Positions 13,896 through 23,641 are shown, counted from the first letter of the stretch. The stretch: DNA of 42,035 nt from an uncultured Oscillospiraceae bacterium (GCA_900543555.1 UQRL01000019.1:1-42035); one strand, 5' to 3'. Translations and numbers: made by a program. Notes: a model not told the origin generated them from the letters alone.

Positions 13896-16376
13896 ATGAA
13901 ATACCGTTTCAATGGTTTTACTGAAAAGGCGAACAATGCCATGAACCTGGCCATCTCTTCTGCGGAGGAGCTGGGCCACGATTATGTGGGCAGCGAGCAT
14001 GTGATGCTAGGCCTGCTAAAGGAAGGAACCGGCGTGGCCTACACTGTGCTGAATAAGCTGGGCGTAACGGCAGAGGCTTACGAGAAGCTCATCCGGGAAC
14101 GCATTGGCACAGGAGAGCCCACTGCGCTTTCCACAGAGGAGTTCACCCCCCGCACCAAGCGTATCCTGCAAGTGGCGGCCGTGGCAGGGGCGCAACTCCA
14201 CAATGCGTATGTGGGTACGGAGCACTTGCTCATCGCCATCATCGAGGATGGCCAGAGCTACGCCATGCGCTTCCTGCAGATTTTGGGAGCCGACCCCAAC
14301 CGCATCGTCTCCGAGCTCTCTTCCATGCTGAACAACGCCTCCCTCCACAGCCAGGGGCAGTCCCATCCTGCCAATGGGGAAGAGGGGCAGCAGGGAGGCC
14401 GGGCCCTGGATCAATTCGGCCGGGATCTGACCCAGCTGGCCGCCCAAGGCAAGATCGACCCTGTCATTGGCCGCCAGAACGAGATCGAGCGGGTCATCCA
14501 GATCTTGTGCCGCCGCACGAAAAACAACCCCGTGCTCATCGGCGAGCCCGGTGTGGGTAAAACCGCTGTGGCCGAGGGCTTGGCCTTGAAAATCCAAGCG
14601 GGTGAAGTGCCGGAACTGCTGAAAAACAAGCGCCTGGTGTCCCTGGACTTGACCGGCATGGTGGCCGGCACCAAGTACCGCGGCGACTTTGAGGAACGCA
14701 TCAAGAGCGCCATTGACGAGGTGAAGCAGGACGGCAATGTCATCCTGTTCATTGACGAGCTACACACCATCATCGGCGCTGGTTCCGCCGAAGGCTCGGC
14801 GGATGCTGCCAACATCTTGAAGCCCGCCCTGGCCCGGGGTGATTTCCAGGTCATCGGCGCCACCACCATCAACGAGTACCGCAAGCACATTGAAAAGGAC
14901 GCCGCCCTGGAGCGCCGCTTCCAGCCCGTCATGGTGGGGGAGCCCACAGAGGAAGAGGCTGTCCAGATTTTGAAGGGCCTGAAAGACCGGTATGAGGCCC
15001 ACCACAAGGTGACCATCACCGATGAGGCCATTGATGCTGCTGTGAAGCTCTCCTCCCGGTATATTGCGGACCGGTATCTCCCCGACAAGGCCATCGACCT
15101 GATCGACGAGGCGGCCTCCCGGGTGCGGCTGCGCACCTTCACCGCGCCGGAGGACCTGCAAGACCTGGAAAAGAGGATTAAGGACATTGAGATCGACAAG
15201 GCTGCCGCCGTCAATGCCCAGGACTTTGAACGCGCCGCGTCCCTGCGGGATAAAGAGAAAGAACTGCAAGAGCAGCTGGAGCGCGCCAAGGATGAGTGGG
15301 CCTCTAAAAACGAGCGGAGCAACAGCGTGGTGGTTCCCGGCGACATTGCGGATATTGTCTCCATGTGGACCGGGGTGCCCGTCACCCAGCTGACGGAAGA
15401 GGAGAGCCAGCGGCTGCTGCGCCTGGAGGAAACTCTGCACAAGCGTGTTATCGGCCAGGAGGAAGCCGTCACCGCCATCTCAAAAGCCATCCGCCGGGGC
15501 CGCGTGGGCCTGAAGGATAAAAACCGGCCCATCGGGTCCTTCATCTTCCTGGGCCCCACCGGCGTAGGTAAAACGGAGCTGTGCAAGGCCCTGGCTGAAG
15601 CCATGTTCGGCGATGAAAAGGCCATGATCCGCTTCGACATGTCCGAGTATATGGAAAAGCACACTGTCTCCCGCCTGGTGGGTTCCCCTCCCGGGTATGT
15701 GGGGTTTGACGAGGGCGGCCAGCTCACAGAGGCTGTGCGCACCAAGCCCTACTCCGTGGTGCTGTTCGATGAGATCGAGAAGGCCCATCCGGATGTGTTC
15801 AACATCCTGCTGCAAATTTTGGAGGACGGCCGTGTCACCGACTCCCAGGGCAAAACGGTGGACTTTAAAAACACCGTCATCATTATGACCTCCAATGTGG
15901 GCGCCCGGCTGATCACCGACAAGCAAAAGAGCCTGGGATTCTCTCAAAACGACTCCCAAGAGGCCGCTGCCGAAGCGGACTTTGAAAAGACGAAGGAGCT
16001 GGTCATGGGGGAACTGAAAGCCCTGTTCCGGCCAGAGTTCCTCAACCGTGTGGACGACATCATTGTGTTCCACAAGCTCACCAAGAAGGATACCCAGCAG
16101 ATTGCCCGGAAGATGCTCTCCACCCTGGAGCAGAAGCTGAAGGATATGGATATCCAGATGAGCTTTACTGATGCCGCCATAGAGGCCGTGGCTGATAAGG
16201 GGTATGACCCCACCTACGGCGCTCGTCCCCTGCGCCGCGTCATTCAGAATGTGGTGGAGGACCCCATCTCGGAGAAGATGCTGGAAGGGGCTGTTACAGC
16301 CAATAAGACCTACCGCTGCGATTACGCGGAGGGGAAATTCACCTTCGAGCCTGTTGAAGCCGAAGGCCAGCAGTAA
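13896..16376 (+). CDS. clpC: ClpC, AAA+ unfoldase of the ClpCP protease
   Basis: An 826-residue class I Clp ATPase that unfolds substrates for ClpP. In order: the N-domain double repeat (residues ~1-145, [18 protein letters not shown]), AAA+ D1 with Walker A GEPGVGKT (~216) and FIDELHT, a middle coiled-coil with a UVR-like motif (~425-460, [20 protein letters not shown]), AAA+ D2 with GPTGVGKT (~553), and a C-terminal domain ([11 protein letters not shown]). AAAGGAGTGA at the mcsB stop is its ribosome site. Last gene of the operon before a strong terminator; it needs McsB/McsA or another adaptor. Confidence 0.97.
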   Translation: MKYRFNGFTEKANNAMNLAISSAEELGHDYVGSEHVMLGLLKEGTGVAYTVLNKLGVTAEAYEKLIRERIGTGEPTALSTEEFTPRTKRILQVAAVAGAQLHNAYVGTEHLLIAIIEDGQSYAMRFLQILGADPNRIVSELSSMLNNASLHSQGQSHPANGEEGQQGGRALDQFGRDLTQLAAQGKIDPVIGRQNEIERVIQILCRRTKNNPVLIGEPGVGKTAVAEGLALKIQAGEVPELLKNKRLVSLDLTGMVAGTKYRGDFEERIKSAIDEVKQDGNVILFIDELHTIIGAGSAEGSADAANILKPALARGDFQVIGATTINEYRKHIEKDAALERRFQPVMVGEPTEEEAVQILKGLKDRYEAHHKVTITDEAIDAAVKLSSRYIADRYLPDKAIDLIDEAASRVRLRTFTAPEDLQDLEKRIKDIEIDKAAAVNAQDFERAASLRDKEKELQEQLERAKDEWASKNERSNSVVVPGDIADIVSMWTGVPVTQLTEEESQRLLRLEETLHKRVIGQEEAVTAISKAIRRGRVGLKDKNRPIGSFIFLGPTGVGKTELCKALAEAMFGDEKAMIRFDMSEYMEKHTVSRLVGSPPGYVGFDEGGQLTEAVRTKPYSVVLFDEIEKAHPDVFNILLQILEDGRVTDSQGKTVDFKNTVIIMTSNVGARLITDKQKSLGFSQNDSQEAAAEADFEKTKELVMGELKALFRPEFLNRVDDIIVFHKLTKKDTQQIARKMLSTLEQKLKDMDIQMSFTDAAIEAVADKGYDPTYGARPLRRVIQNVVEDPISEKMLEGAVTANKTYRCDYAEGKFTFEPVEAEGQQ

Positions 16377-16443
16377 GATCCATTCCCATATAAAAGATCA
16401 CTGCCTGGGATGGAGGCAAGTCCGGTAAAAAGGAACCATAGAT

Positions 16444-16488
16444 AAAAGGCCCCTGATGTAGGATGCTGACTACATCAGGGGCCTTTTT
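16444..16488. terminator. Strong terminator after clpC, probably bidirectional
   Basis: AAAGGCCCCTGATGTA / TACATCAGGGGCCTTT, a 16-bp stem with a 10-nt loop and T runs on both strands. It also faces the 3' end of the S1 gene; nothing else is seen in 16377-16540. Confidence 0.9.
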
Positions 16489-16540
16489 GCAATGCCCATA
16501 CATGCTGGGCGGTGCAGAGGCTTTTCCGGCAGGGATGGCT

Positions 16541-17473
16541 TTAGGTTCGAGGGCCAAAGCAGGTGGCAATATGTTTTTCGCATTGAGGGGGTGAGTAAAT
16601 AAATTCGTCCATGTGGTCCCCTTGGAAAAAGTATTCTGGAGGGCCGGGCTTTTTGGGGTCTGGGTCAAAGGTCTCAATGAGGATGAGCTTCACCTTCATG
16701 CGGGTGGGCAGAATGCTTTTGATGAACACGCTGGCCTGCTGGCCGGGATAGATGTTCTCCTTCACTTCTGCTAATCCCGCCAGATTGGGGGCCAACTCCA
16801 CAAATACGCCGTAGCTCTCAATGCTGCGGATAATCCCCCCCACGGTTTCTCCCGGCTTAAACTTGGCGGCATTTTCCGCCCAGGTTCCCAAAAGTTCCTT
16901 GTGAGAGAGCGTCACCCGCGCGTTTTCACGGCACTTTACCACCGCGCGAATGTCCATCCCCACCAGGAACCGCTCCCGTGGGTGCTCAATGCGGGAGACC
17001 GAGATAGAGTCGATGGGCAGCAGGGAAACAATGCCGCAGCCAATGTCTGCAAAGACTCCGAAGGGCTCGATGTGGGTCACCCGTGCGTCGATCACGTCGC
17101 CGGGGGAGAGCTTGCGGACAAATTCTTCCCGGCACTTCTCCTGGGCGGCCCGGCGAGAGAGCAGCGCCGTAATACGCCCGTATTCATCCCGGATAAAGTC
17201 CTGCACCAAAAAACACACCGGCCGGTTTACCCGGGAAAGGATGGCGATATCCCGCACGCTGCCATCCTTAATGCCGATTGCCCCCTCCTCCCGAGGGATG
17301 AGCCCCCGCATAAATTTCAGGTCTACGATTAGGTTGTGCTTGGAATCGCACATGATGGCCTTGGCTTCCAAGATGGTTTGATCCCGCATAGCCTCTGCCA
17401 GGGAGGCAGGCGTTTGAAGTGCCGCCCTGTTTTCAAAGGTGTCAATCAAATGGCCTTCCGGATGAAACTGCAT
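16541..17473 (-). CDS. S1 RNA-binding-domain protein (short ribosomal protein S1-like)
   Basis: A 310-residue protein with S1/OB-fold repeats. A degenerate N-terminal part (about 30-110) is followed by a clear S1 domain (LSPGDVIDARVTHIEPFGVF, about 118-190, ending RVTLSHKELLGTW) and a second (KPGETVGGIIRSIESYGVFV, about 200-265). Clostridia often carry such shorter S1-like proteins that bind mRNA or act in ribosome function; it is too short for a full four- to six-repeat S1. ATG 17473 follows AAAGGAAG at 8 nt. No convincing promoter is seen, and the GC-rich leader (17474-17600) has no recognisable riboswitch. Confidence 0.85.
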   Translation of the reverse strand: MQFHPEGHLIDTFENRAALQTPASLAEAMRDQTILEAKAIMCDSKHNLIVDLKFMRGLIPREEGAIGIKDGSVRDIAILSRVNRPVCFLVQDFIRDEYGRITALLSRRAAQEKCREEFVRKLSPGDVIDARVTHIEPFGVFADIGCGIVSLLPIDSISVSRIEHPRERFLVGMDIRAVVKCRENARVTLSHKELLGTWAENAAKFKPGETVGGIIRSIESYGVFVELAPNLAGLAEVKENIYPGQQASVFIKSILPTRMKVKLILIETFDPDPKKPGPPEYFFQGDHMDEFIYSPPQCEKHIATCFGPRT

Positions 17474-17616
17474 TTTCTGTTCTTCCTTTCTCTGCAAGGG
17501 CGGGCCGCCGGGAGTCCCAGGGCCCGGGAAGCCGCCAAAACGGGCGCAGCCTCCTGCCCCTCCTGTGATACAAACATGTTTATGCAGCCAAGAGAGGGAA
17601 AATGCGCGGGGAAAGG

Positions 17617-17645
17617 TTGCATCTTGTCCGCTTTTAGAGTACAAT
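17617..17645 (+). promoter_or_regulatory. Promoter of the lipoprotein cyclophilin gene
   Basis: TTGCAT (17617-17622), 17-bp spacer, TACAAT (17640-17645). Confidence 0.65.
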
Positions 17646-17708
17646 ATTTTTTGCATCAGTTTTCTGCGCCGGATGGCTCCGGCATGGATAAAGAAAGGAA
17701 GAAACACA

Positions 17709-18557
17709 ATGAAGCGTACTTTTTTTGCGGGGGTTTCCGCCCTGCTGTGTGCCTGCCTGCTGGCGGGCTGCGGTTCTGCTGAGTCCACCGCCGCTACCAC
17801 TGTCATCGGCACTACAGAGAGCCTGGTCTCTCAGGGAGATACTTCCTTGCAGCCCAAGGATAACGGCAAAAAGGTAGGATATCAGCTGGACATGCCCGAG
17901 GAAGGGGAAGAGATCGCCGTCATCACCATGGAGTCCGGAGAGGTCTTTAAGCTTCGCTTTTTCCCGGATGAGGCCCCGAAAGCCGTCTACAACTTTAAAG
18001 TCCATGCCTTAGAGGGCTACTACGACGGCCTGACATTCCATCGGGTTATTGAAAACTTTATGATCCAGGGCGGCGACCCCCAGGGTGACGGCACCGGCGG
18101 GGAAAGCGTCTGGGGAGAGCCGTTTGCCGATGAATTCAACGACAATCTGCTGAACATTGATGGGGCTGTTTCCATGGCAAACTCCGGTGCCGACACCAAT
18201 GGCAGCCAGTTCTTCATCAACGCCACGGGAGGCATGTCTGCCGATTGGGATTACTACCAGCAGGGCTTTGATGTGTACGAGCAGAGCCCCGAGGCCTTTA
18301 CCTCTACTTATGGCGCTTGGGTGGATATGGACAAGGTGACAGACGCTGTAAAAAAGCTTTACGAGGAGCATGGGGGCAATCCCACGCTGGATGGGTATTA
18401 CTCCACCACAGGCCGCGGCCACACGGTGTTCGCCCAGGTTTTTGAGGGGATGGATCAGGTATATGCCCTCTCCCAGGCCGATACTGATGATAATGATAAG
18501 CCCTTGGAGGATATGGTCATCCAGTCCGTTGAAATTGTCCCTTACGAGGCGGAATAA
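17709..18557 (+). CDS. Lipoprotein peptidyl-prolyl cis-trans isomerase (cyclophilin type)
   Basis: A 282-residue exported foldase. The N-terminus is a lipoprotein signal, MKRTFFAGVSALLCACLLAGCG, with lipobox LAGC cleaved before Cys ~21, then a Ser/Thr-rich linker. The cyclophilin core has FHRVIENFMIQGGDPQGDG (active-site Arg in FHR) and VSMANSGADTNGSQFFI. A family-unusual insertion of about 60 residues (DWDYYQQGFDVYEQSPEAFTS...) sits between SQFFI and HTVFAQVFEGMDQV. AAGAAAGGAAG precedes ATG 17709. It should act outside the membrane on secreted proteins. Confidence 0.93.
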   Translation: MKRTFFAGVSALLCACLLAGCGSAESTAATTVIGTTESLVSQGDTSLQPKDNGKKVGYQLDMPEEGEEIAVITMESGEVFKLRFFPDEAPKAVYNFKVHALEGYYDGLTFHRVIENFMIQGGDPQGDGTGGESVWGEPFADEFNDNLLNIDGAVSMANSGADTNGSQFFINATGGMSADWDYYQQGFDVYEQSPEAFTSTYGAWVDMDKVTDAVKKLYEEHGGNPTLDGYYSTTGRGHTVFAQVFEGMDQVYALSQADTDDNDKPLEDMVIQSVEIVPYEAE

Positions 18558-18578
18558 CCCCTGGCACAAAAAAGATAG

Positions 18579-18612
18579 AAAAATCCCCCAGAACGCATGT
18601 CTGGGGGATTTC
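18579..18612. terminator. Bidirectional terminator
   Basis: AAATCCCCCAGA ... TCTGGGGGATTT hairpin between the cyclophilin gene (plus) and rex (minus). Confidence 0.85.
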
Positions 18613-18619
18613 TGTGTCT

Positions 18620-19279
18620 TTATGCTTCCGTTGGCTTATTCTGCTCTGCCTGTGCCAGCTTGTAGGAAAGCGTCATCAGGCTGTCGTTCATATGCACGTT
18701 TTCCACAATGGCGTCCGGATGCTTCATGGTGATGTCATAATGGCTGAAGTTCCAGAAAGAGCGGATTCCCAGCCTATACAGCTCGTCAGATACCGCCTCT
18801 ACATAGACCTGGGGAATACAGAGAATGGCCATCAAAGGGCTGTTCTCCTGGTAAAAAGCCTGTATTCCAGCGTAATCCAGAATCTCATGGCCGCTGATCT
18901 TTCCTCCAATCACGTTGGGCGCTGTATCGAATACGCCGATCAAAGTGAAGCCCAGCTGCTCAAAGGGCATGTGCCGGGCAATGGCCTTGCCCAGGTTGCC
19001 TGCCCCCACCAGGATGCAGGGATGGCGCTTTTGAATGCCCAGGATTTTCTCAATCTCTCCGCAGAGTTGGCTCACATTATAGCCATACCCTTGCTGGCCA
19101 AACCCGCCGAAACAGTTAAAATCCTGGCGGATCTGCGAGGCGGTAAAGCCCATCTTTTCCGAAAGCTCCTTGGAGGAGACGCGGGTTACACCTTTTTTCC
19201 CCAGTTCATTGAGGAACCTGTAATACCGGGGCAGGCGCCGGATAACAGACATAGAGACGTTCTGCTTTTTCTGGTTCAT
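18620..19279 (-). CDS. rex: Rex, NADH-sensing transcriptional repressor
   Basis: A 219-residue redox regulator. The N-terminal winged helix (SVIRRLPRYYRFLNEL ... SSKELSEKMGFTASQIRQDF) binds DNA, and the C-terminal Rossmann domain (ILVGAGNLGKAIA, GxGNLG motif) reads NADH/NAD and releases DNA at high NADH. The GGFGQQGYGYN linker is diagnostic. It lies 41 nt after the isocitrate dehydrogenase gene on the same strand with no terminator between, so they may share a transcript. AGGAAG lies ahead of the ATG. No clear Rex box was found in the window. Confidence 0.95.
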   Translation of the reverse strand: MNQKKQNVSMSVIRRLPRYYRFLNELGKKGVTRVSSKELSEKMGFTASQIRQDFNCFGGFGQQGYGYNVSQLCGEIEKILGIQKRHPCILVGAGNLGKAIARHMPFEQLGFTLIGVFDTAPNVIGGKISGHEILDYAGIQAFYQENSPLMAILCIPQVYVEAVSDELYRLGIRSFWNFSHYDITMKHPDAIVENVHMNDSLMTLSYKLAQAEQNKPTEA

Positions 19280-19320
19280 GTGTCGTTACTTCCTGTGGAA
19301 CAGATTTTTTGGGAGAGAGT

Positions 19321-20538
19321 TTACAGCATCTCCCGCAGCTTTTCATCCACCGCCCGGAGGAACCCTTCCGTGTCCACTTTTTTGATCTCGGGCAAAGTGG
19401 ACATAGAGGCCAGGTCGCCGGTCATCACGCCGGACTCGATGGTGGAGAGGGTGGCGGCTTCCAGCTTTCCGGCAAAGGTCATCAGCGCTTCGTTGCCGTC
19501 CAGCTCGCCCCGCTTGCGCAGGGCGCCGGTCCACGCGAACAGCGTGGCCACAGAGTTGGTGGAAGTGGTCTCGCCCTTTAAGTACTTGTAATAGTGGCGC
19601 TGCACCGTGCCGTGGGCGGCCTCATACTCACAGGTGCCGTCGGGGGCTACCAGCACAGAGGTCATCATGGCCAGGCTGCCGAAGGCGGTGGCCACCATGT
19701 CGCTCATCACGTCCCCGTCATAGTTCTTGCAAGCCCAGATGAACCCGCCTTCGCTTCGGATCACACGGGCCACGGCGTCGTCGATGAGGGTGTAGAAATA
19801 CTCGATGCCGGCCTCCTTGAATTTGCCGGCGTAATCCCTGTCGAAGATATCCTGGAAAATATCCTTGAAGCGGTGGTCATACTTTTTAGAGATGGTGTCC
19901 TTGGTCGCAAACCAGAGATCCTGCTTCATGTCCAGGGCAAAGTTAAAGCAGGAGCGGGCAAAACTCTCAATGCTCTTGTCCGTGTTGTGCAGCCCCTGAA
20001 TGATCCCGGGGCCATCGAACTGATGGATCAAGTATTTTTCCTCTGTGCCGTCCGCCTTAGTCACCAGCAGTTCTGTTTTAGCGCCCGCGGGTACCTGCGC
20101 CTCTACGTTCTTATACACGTCGCCATAGGCGTGACGCGCAATTGTGATGGGCTTGCGCCAGCCGGGGATGAAGGGCGTGATACCCCGCACCAGGATGGGG
20201 GTGCGGAACACGGTGCCATCCAAAATGGCGCGGATGGTGCCGTTGGGGGACTTCCACATCTCTTTCAGGTGGTATTCGTCCATCCGGGCGGCGTTGGGGG
20301 TGATGGTGGCACATTTCACCGCCACGCCGTATTTTTTGGTGGCCATGGCAGAGTCTACCGTCACCTGGTCATTGGTCTTATCCCGGTTTTCCAGGCCCAG
20401 GTCATAGTATTCCGTGTTCAGGTCGATGTAGGGAAGAAGCAGGATCTCCTTGATCATCTTCCAGATGACACGGGTCATCTCGTCGCCGTCCATCTCCACC
20501 AACGGTGTTTTCATGGGTATTTTTTGAAACTCAGCCAT
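19321..20538 (-). CDS. icd: NADP-dependent isocitrate dehydrogenase (eukaryotic-type, class II)
   Basis: A 405-residue enzyme converting isocitrate to 2-oxoglutarate with NADPH and CO2, feeding glutamate synthesis. Family marks are [15 protein letters not shown] at the N-terminus, [19 protein letters not shown] and [17 protein letters not shown] (substrate loop), [25 protein letters not shown] (metal-binding Asp residues) and [11 protein letters not shown] (coenzyme part). This is the homodimeric type shared with eukaryotes, not the E. coli type. ATG 20538 follows AAAGGAGAAG. Followed by rex. Confidence 0.95.
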   Translation of the reverse strand: MAEFQKIPMKTPLVEMDGDEMTRVIWKMIKEILLLPYIDLNTEYYDLGLENRDKTNDQVTVDSAMATKKYGVAVKCATITPNAARMDEYHLKEMWKSPNGTIRAILDGTVFRTPILVRGITPFIPGWRKPITIARHAYGDVYKNVEAQVPAGAKTELLVTKADGTEEKYLIHQFDGPGIIQGLHNTDKSIESFARSCFNFALDMKQDLWFATKDTISKKYDHRFKDIFQDIFDRDYAGKFKEAGIEYFYTLIDDAVARVIRSEGGFIWACKNYDGDVMSDMVATAFGSLAMMTSVLVAPDGTCEYEAAHGTVQRHYYKYLKGETTSTNSVATLFAWTGALRKRGELDGNEALMTFAGKLEAATLSTIESGVMTGDLASMSTLPEIKKVDTEGFLRAVDEKLREML

Positions 20539-20560
20539 GGTCCATCTTCTCCTTTGCCGC

Positions 20561-20581
20561 ATTATTTTGATATGGAATAAT
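20561..20581. promoter_or_regulatory. AT-rich inverted repeat in the icd leader
   Basis: ATTATT-N9-AATAAT lies between the promoter and the ribosome site. It may be an operator; no regulator can be named. Confidence 0.3.
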
Positions 20582-20635
20582 TTTCCTTCTCTAACAACGC
20601 AAAAGGCCGCCCTCCATTCTTGGGCTATGTGCTCT

Positions 20636-20664
20636 ATTATCGCCGAAAAGCAAAGTTCTGTCAA
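20636..20664 (-). promoter_or_regulatory. Promoter of icd(-rex)
   Basis: Minus-strand consensus TTGACA (20664-20659), 17-bp spacer, GATAAT (20641-20636). Confidence 0.7.
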
Positions 20665-20686
20665 TGCATTTTCCCATCATTCTTCC

Positions 20687-20704
20687 TAAAAAGCAGCGCT
20701 TTTC
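20687..20704 (-). terminator. Possible weak terminator of the AEC transporter gene
   Basis: AAAAGC-GCT-GCTTTTT on the minus strand directly after the stop. Six pairs around a triloop, mostly A-T, so it may be inefficient. Confidence 0.3.
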
Positions 20705-21646
20705 TCACAGGAAAGCCATTTCCCGCAGGAAAAAGATCAGCAAAAACATGGTGCCAATGGAAAAGATGGAGCTGAACACCACCAGCTGTCCCGCCAGCTT
20801 GTCATCGCCGCCCATCTGCTGTGCCATGGTGAAAGAGGAAACCGCAATGGGTGCTCCAAACACGGTCAGTAGCACCGCCAGCGGCGCATCCCGGAAGCCC
20901 AGCAGGATGGCAATGCCCAAGAACAGGGCTGGAAAGGCAACCAGCTTGGCACCCAGGACGATCAGCACTTCTTTGATGTAGCGGCCCACGTCCCCAAAGT
21001 TGAAAGAGGCGCCCAAAATAATAAAGGCCAGGGGCGTGGCAATTTCCTTCATCTGAGAGACAGTGTCATAAACCGGCGTGGGCAGGGGAACGCGGAACAC
21101 CACAAAGAGCACCCCCAGCACCGAACCGATAATCAGCGGGTTGGTGACAATGCCCAGAAGGATCTTTCCGAAGTTGGGCTTTTTGCCGTTGAATATCTCC
21201 AGAGAAATTACAGCCAGCACATTGTACAGGGGGATAATCACAGCAATTAAAATGGAAGCCAACCCGGCGGCTGTATCCCCGAACAGGGCCGTGCTGATCG
21301 GGATGCCGAACAGCACAAAATTGCTGCGGAACATGCCCTGCAGCATTACTCCCCGCCGGGAATTGTCCTTTTCCAGCAGGATGGCCAGGCACAAGGAGAG
21401 CACGAACTGGATGGATACCCCTGCCACCGCATACAGAAGCAGCTGTGAGTTAAAGCTCTCTGCCAGCTCGGTATCGTAGATGTTCACAAACACCAGCAAG
21501 GGCAAGAATATCTTAAAGATGACCTTGTTCACCTGCTTGACGGTCGTCTCGTTCATCATCCCCGTGAGTTTGATGCCGTAGCCCACCGCCATCAGCAGGA
21601 ACAAGGGCAGCACGATCTCTAGGGAAAGAATCAGGCTGTCCAGCAA
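20705..21646 (-). CDS. AEC-family (auxin efflux carrier-like) transporter
   Basis: A membrane protein of about 313 residues with roughly ten hydrophobic helices in two inverted halves, typical of AEC/bile-acid-fold carriers (e.g. LPLFLLMAVGYGIKLTGMMNE at the start and the conserved FRSNFVLFGIPIS and LTVFGAPIAVSSFTMAQQMGG). Bacterial relatives export or import small organic acids such as malate; the substrate is unknown. The start is placed at TTG 21646, with GAGGAG about 10 nt upstream. The in-frame ATG at 21685 overlaps the -10 box and so would not be transcribed. Confidence 0.85.
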   Translation of the reverse strand: MLDSLILSLEIVLPLFLLMAVGYGIKLTGMMNETTVKQVNKVIFKIFLPLLVFVNIYDTELAESFNSQLLLYAVAGVSIQFVLSLCLAILLEKDNSRRGVMLQGMFRSNFVLFGIPISTALFGDTAAGLASILIAVIIPLYNVLAVISLEIFNGKKPNFGKILLGIVTNPLIIGSVLGVLFVVFRVPLPTPVYDTVSQMKEIATPLAFIILGASFNFGDVGRYIKEVLIVLGAKLVAFPALFLGIAILLGFRDAPLAVLLTVFGAPIAVSSFTMAQQMGGDDKLAGQLVVFSSIFSIGTMFLLIFFLREMAFL

Positions 21647-21683
21647 AATGCCCACGCTCCTCGTTGCCAGAATGATTGATTTC

Positions 21684-21712
21684 ATTATAGCACTAAAGCA
21701 GAGGATAGGCAA
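21684..21712 (-). promoter_or_regulatory. Promoter of the AEC transporter gene
   Basis: Minus-strand TTGCCT (21712-21707), 17-bp spacer, TATAAT (21689-21684). It places the transcript start near 21677 and so decides the start codon of the gene. Confidence 0.75.
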
Positions 21713-21750
21713 ACGAAACTTCCCCAAAAGAAGAAATACGGTGCTTTCCC

Positions 21751-21779
21751 TTGCCCTGCTGGGAAACAAATGCTATAAT
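21751..21779 (+). promoter_or_regulatory. Promoter of the tepA-uppP-ftsK gene group
   Basis: TTGCCC (21751-21756), 17-bp spacer, TATAAT (21774-21779). Divergent from the AEC promoter. Confidence 0.7.
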
Positions 21780-21877
21780 AACAAAATAGGCGTGCTGTGC
21801 CCTGCCTTTTTCTTGAAGGACCAGTATGTTTCCCCGGCTTTTTTGGCAAACTATCCTTTGTAAAGGAGGATGCTGCC

Positions 21878-22648
21878 ATGAAGAAGGAAGAGGAAAAGAG
21901 GCTTCGCCGCCTGGCGGCCAGCGCCGCAGAAGAGGCGGGAGAAGAAGAAATCAGTGCGCCCGCACCCCAGAACGCCCTGGCAGGAGACGGCTCTGTCACC
22001 ACCCGGTGTGATGGGAAAACGATCCATTGCCTGACAGTTATCGGCCAGATTGAGGGGCATTACATCCTGCCCTCTCAAAACAAGACCACGAAATATGAGC
22101 ATGTGATCCCGCAGATTGTGGCTGTGGAGGAGGACCCCCAGATTGACGGCTTGCTGATGCTTCTCAACACGGTGGGGGGCGATGTGGAGGCGGGCCTGGC
22201 CTTGGCAGAGCTGGTGGCGGGCATGAAAAAGCCCACCGTTTCCCTTGTGCTGGGCGGGGGCCATTCCATCGGAGTCCCCTTGGCTGTAGCGGCCAAACGG
22301 TCTTTTATCGCGGAGTCCGCCTCAATGACTATCCATCCGGTGCGGATGAACGGCCTGGTGCTGGGCATTCCCCAGACTCTGGAGTATTTCCGCCGCATGC
22401 AGGACCGCATCACAAATTTTGTCACACAGAATTCCAACATCAGCGCCGAGCGCTTTATGAGCCTGGCGATGAACACCCAGGAGCTGGTCATGGATGTGGG
22501 CACGGTGCTTGATGGTCCCGACGCTGTGGAAGAGGGCTTGATTGACTCTTTGGGCTCCCTCTCTGACGCCATGGACTGTCTGTGCCGAATGATCGACCGG
22601 GGGAAAGGGCGGAAGAGAGGCTCCGCCAAACGAAAGAAAGCAGAGTGA
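21878..22648 (+). CDS. tepA: ClpP-fold protease, TepA type (translocation-enhancing protein)
   Basis: A 256-residue cytoplasmic serine protease of the ClpP/crotonase fold. A charged N-terminal tail (~45 residues) precedes the core: [25 protein letters not shown], then [19 protein letters not shown] (active-site Ser in GHSIG) and [10 protein letters not shown] (catalytic His). This matches TepA/YmfB, placed next to ftsK/spoIIIE in Bacillus, where it is linked to protein export and spore development. AAAGGAGG lies 8 nt before ATG 21878. First gene of a probable six-gene transcript. Confidence 0.88.
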   Translation: MKKEEEKRLRRLAASAAEEAGEEEISAPAPQNALAGDGSVTTRCDGKTIHCLTVIGQIEGHYILPSQNKTTKYEHVIPQIVAVEEDPQIDGLLMLLNTVGGDVEAGLALAELVAGMKKPTVSLVLGGGHSIGVPLAVAAKRSFIAESASMTIHPVRMNGLVLGIPQTLEYFRRMQDRITNFVTQNSNISAERFMSLAMNTQELVMDVGTVLDGPDAVEEGLIDSLGSLSDAMDCLCRMIDRGKGRKRGSAKRKKAE

Positions 22649-22653
22649 TAGAC

Positions 22654-22670
22654 CGGCGGTTTTTCCGCCG
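22654..22670 (+). other. mRNA hairpin between tepA and uppP
   Basis: CGGCGG-TTTTT-CCGCCG without a following T run, so not a standard terminator. It could stabilise or process the message. Confidence 0.4.
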
Positions 22671-22691
22671 TTACATAAAAGGAGGAGATTT

Positions 22692-23636
22692 ATGACTATT
22701 TTTGAAGCCATCATCCAGGGGATCATCCAAGGGGCTACCGAGTTCCTGCCAGTTTCCAGCAGCGGCCACCTGTCTATTTCAAAACACCTTTTTGGCATCG
22801 AGCTTCCCGGTATTCTGTTCGATATTATGCTCCACTTGGGCACGCTGATTGCCGTGGTATTCGTCTACCGGCAGCTGATTTGGCGCCTCATTAAGGAGTT
22901 TGGCTCCCTTTGCGTGGACATTGCTCACCGCAATTTCAAGTGGAGCGAGATGAATCATGACCGGCGGCTGCTCTTCATGCTGGCCATTGGGCTTTTGCCC
23001 CTGTTTTTGCTGTTCCTGCCCATCCCCGGCACTGGCTTGGACATCAAGGGGCTTTCTGACCTGCTGGGGTCCGATTCCGATATCCTGGTGGAGGGCCTGG
23101 CCCTGCTTGCCACCAGCGCCCTGCTTTTTGCGGGCATCCATGCCAATAAGCGCGTTAAAGAGACGCACCGCCGCAAGGATCCCTCGGGGCGCGTGATCAC
23201 CAGCAGCGGCCGGAAAAAGATACATACCGTGGACGCCATCTGCATTGGTGTCACCCAGTGCCTGGCCGCCGTCTTTCCCGGCCTTTCCCGCTCGGGATCT
23301 ACGCTTTCCGTGGGGCTGCTGCGGGGCATCAATCAGCAAACCGCGCTGGACTATTCCTTTGTGCTGGGCATCCCGTCCATTGCGGCTGCCGCCCTGGTGT
23401 CCCTGCTGGATATGGGAGACCAAGCCGGCGCTGTGGGGGCCGGCCCGCTTATCGCGGGGATTGTCACCTCGGCTGTGGTTGGCTTTTTAGCCATTAAGCT
23501 GCTCAAGTGGATCGTCACCACCAACAAGCTGCGGATCTTCGCGTTCTACACCTTGATTGCAGGAGGTATTGTGACGATTCTGGGCATCGTGGAGCATATT
23601 GTGGGAAAAAACCTTTTTACAGGCCTGCCCCTGTAA
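22692..23636 (+). CDS. uppP: Undecaprenyl-diphosphatase
   Basis: A 314-residue integral membrane enzyme (BacA family) that recycles undecaprenyl pyrophosphate to the monophosphate carrier for peptidoglycan and confers bacitracin tolerance. The two signature loops are present: QGATEFLPVSSSGHL (Glu/Ser/His, about 13-27) and FPGLSRSGSTLS (catalytic Arg region, about 197-208). It is longer than the common 260-280 residues because of a charged cytoplasmic stretch (NKRVKETHRRKDPSGRV) near residue 155. AAAAGGAGGAG precedes the ATG. Second gene of the tepA group. Confidence 0.95.
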   Translation: MTIFEAIIQGIIQGATEFLPVSSSGHLSISKHLFGIELPGILFDIMLHLGTLIAVVFVYRQLIWRLIKEFGSLCVDIAHRNFKWSEMNHDRRLLFMLAIGLLPLFLLFLPIPGTGLDIKGLSDLLGSDSDILVEGLALLATSALLFAGIHANKRVKETHRRKDPSGRVITSSGRKKIHTVDAICIGVTQCLAAVFPGLSRSGSTLSVGLLRGINQQTALDYSFVLGIPSIAAAALVSLLDMGDQAGAVGAGPLIAGIVTSAVVGFLAIKLLKWIVTTNKLRIFAFYTLIAGGIVTILGIVEHIVGKNLFTGLPL

Positions 23637-23641
23637 AGCGT

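Noticed and set aside
14411..15745. Open frame of 444 codons on the minus strand
   Set aside because: Antisense to clpC; Ser/Arg-rich translation typical of a shadow frame.
17474..17812. Longer N-terminus for the S1-domain protein
   Set aside because: The upstream frame is open but overlaps the divergent cyclophilin promoter and gene start, and the sequence is not S1-like. ATG 17473 has a ribosome site.
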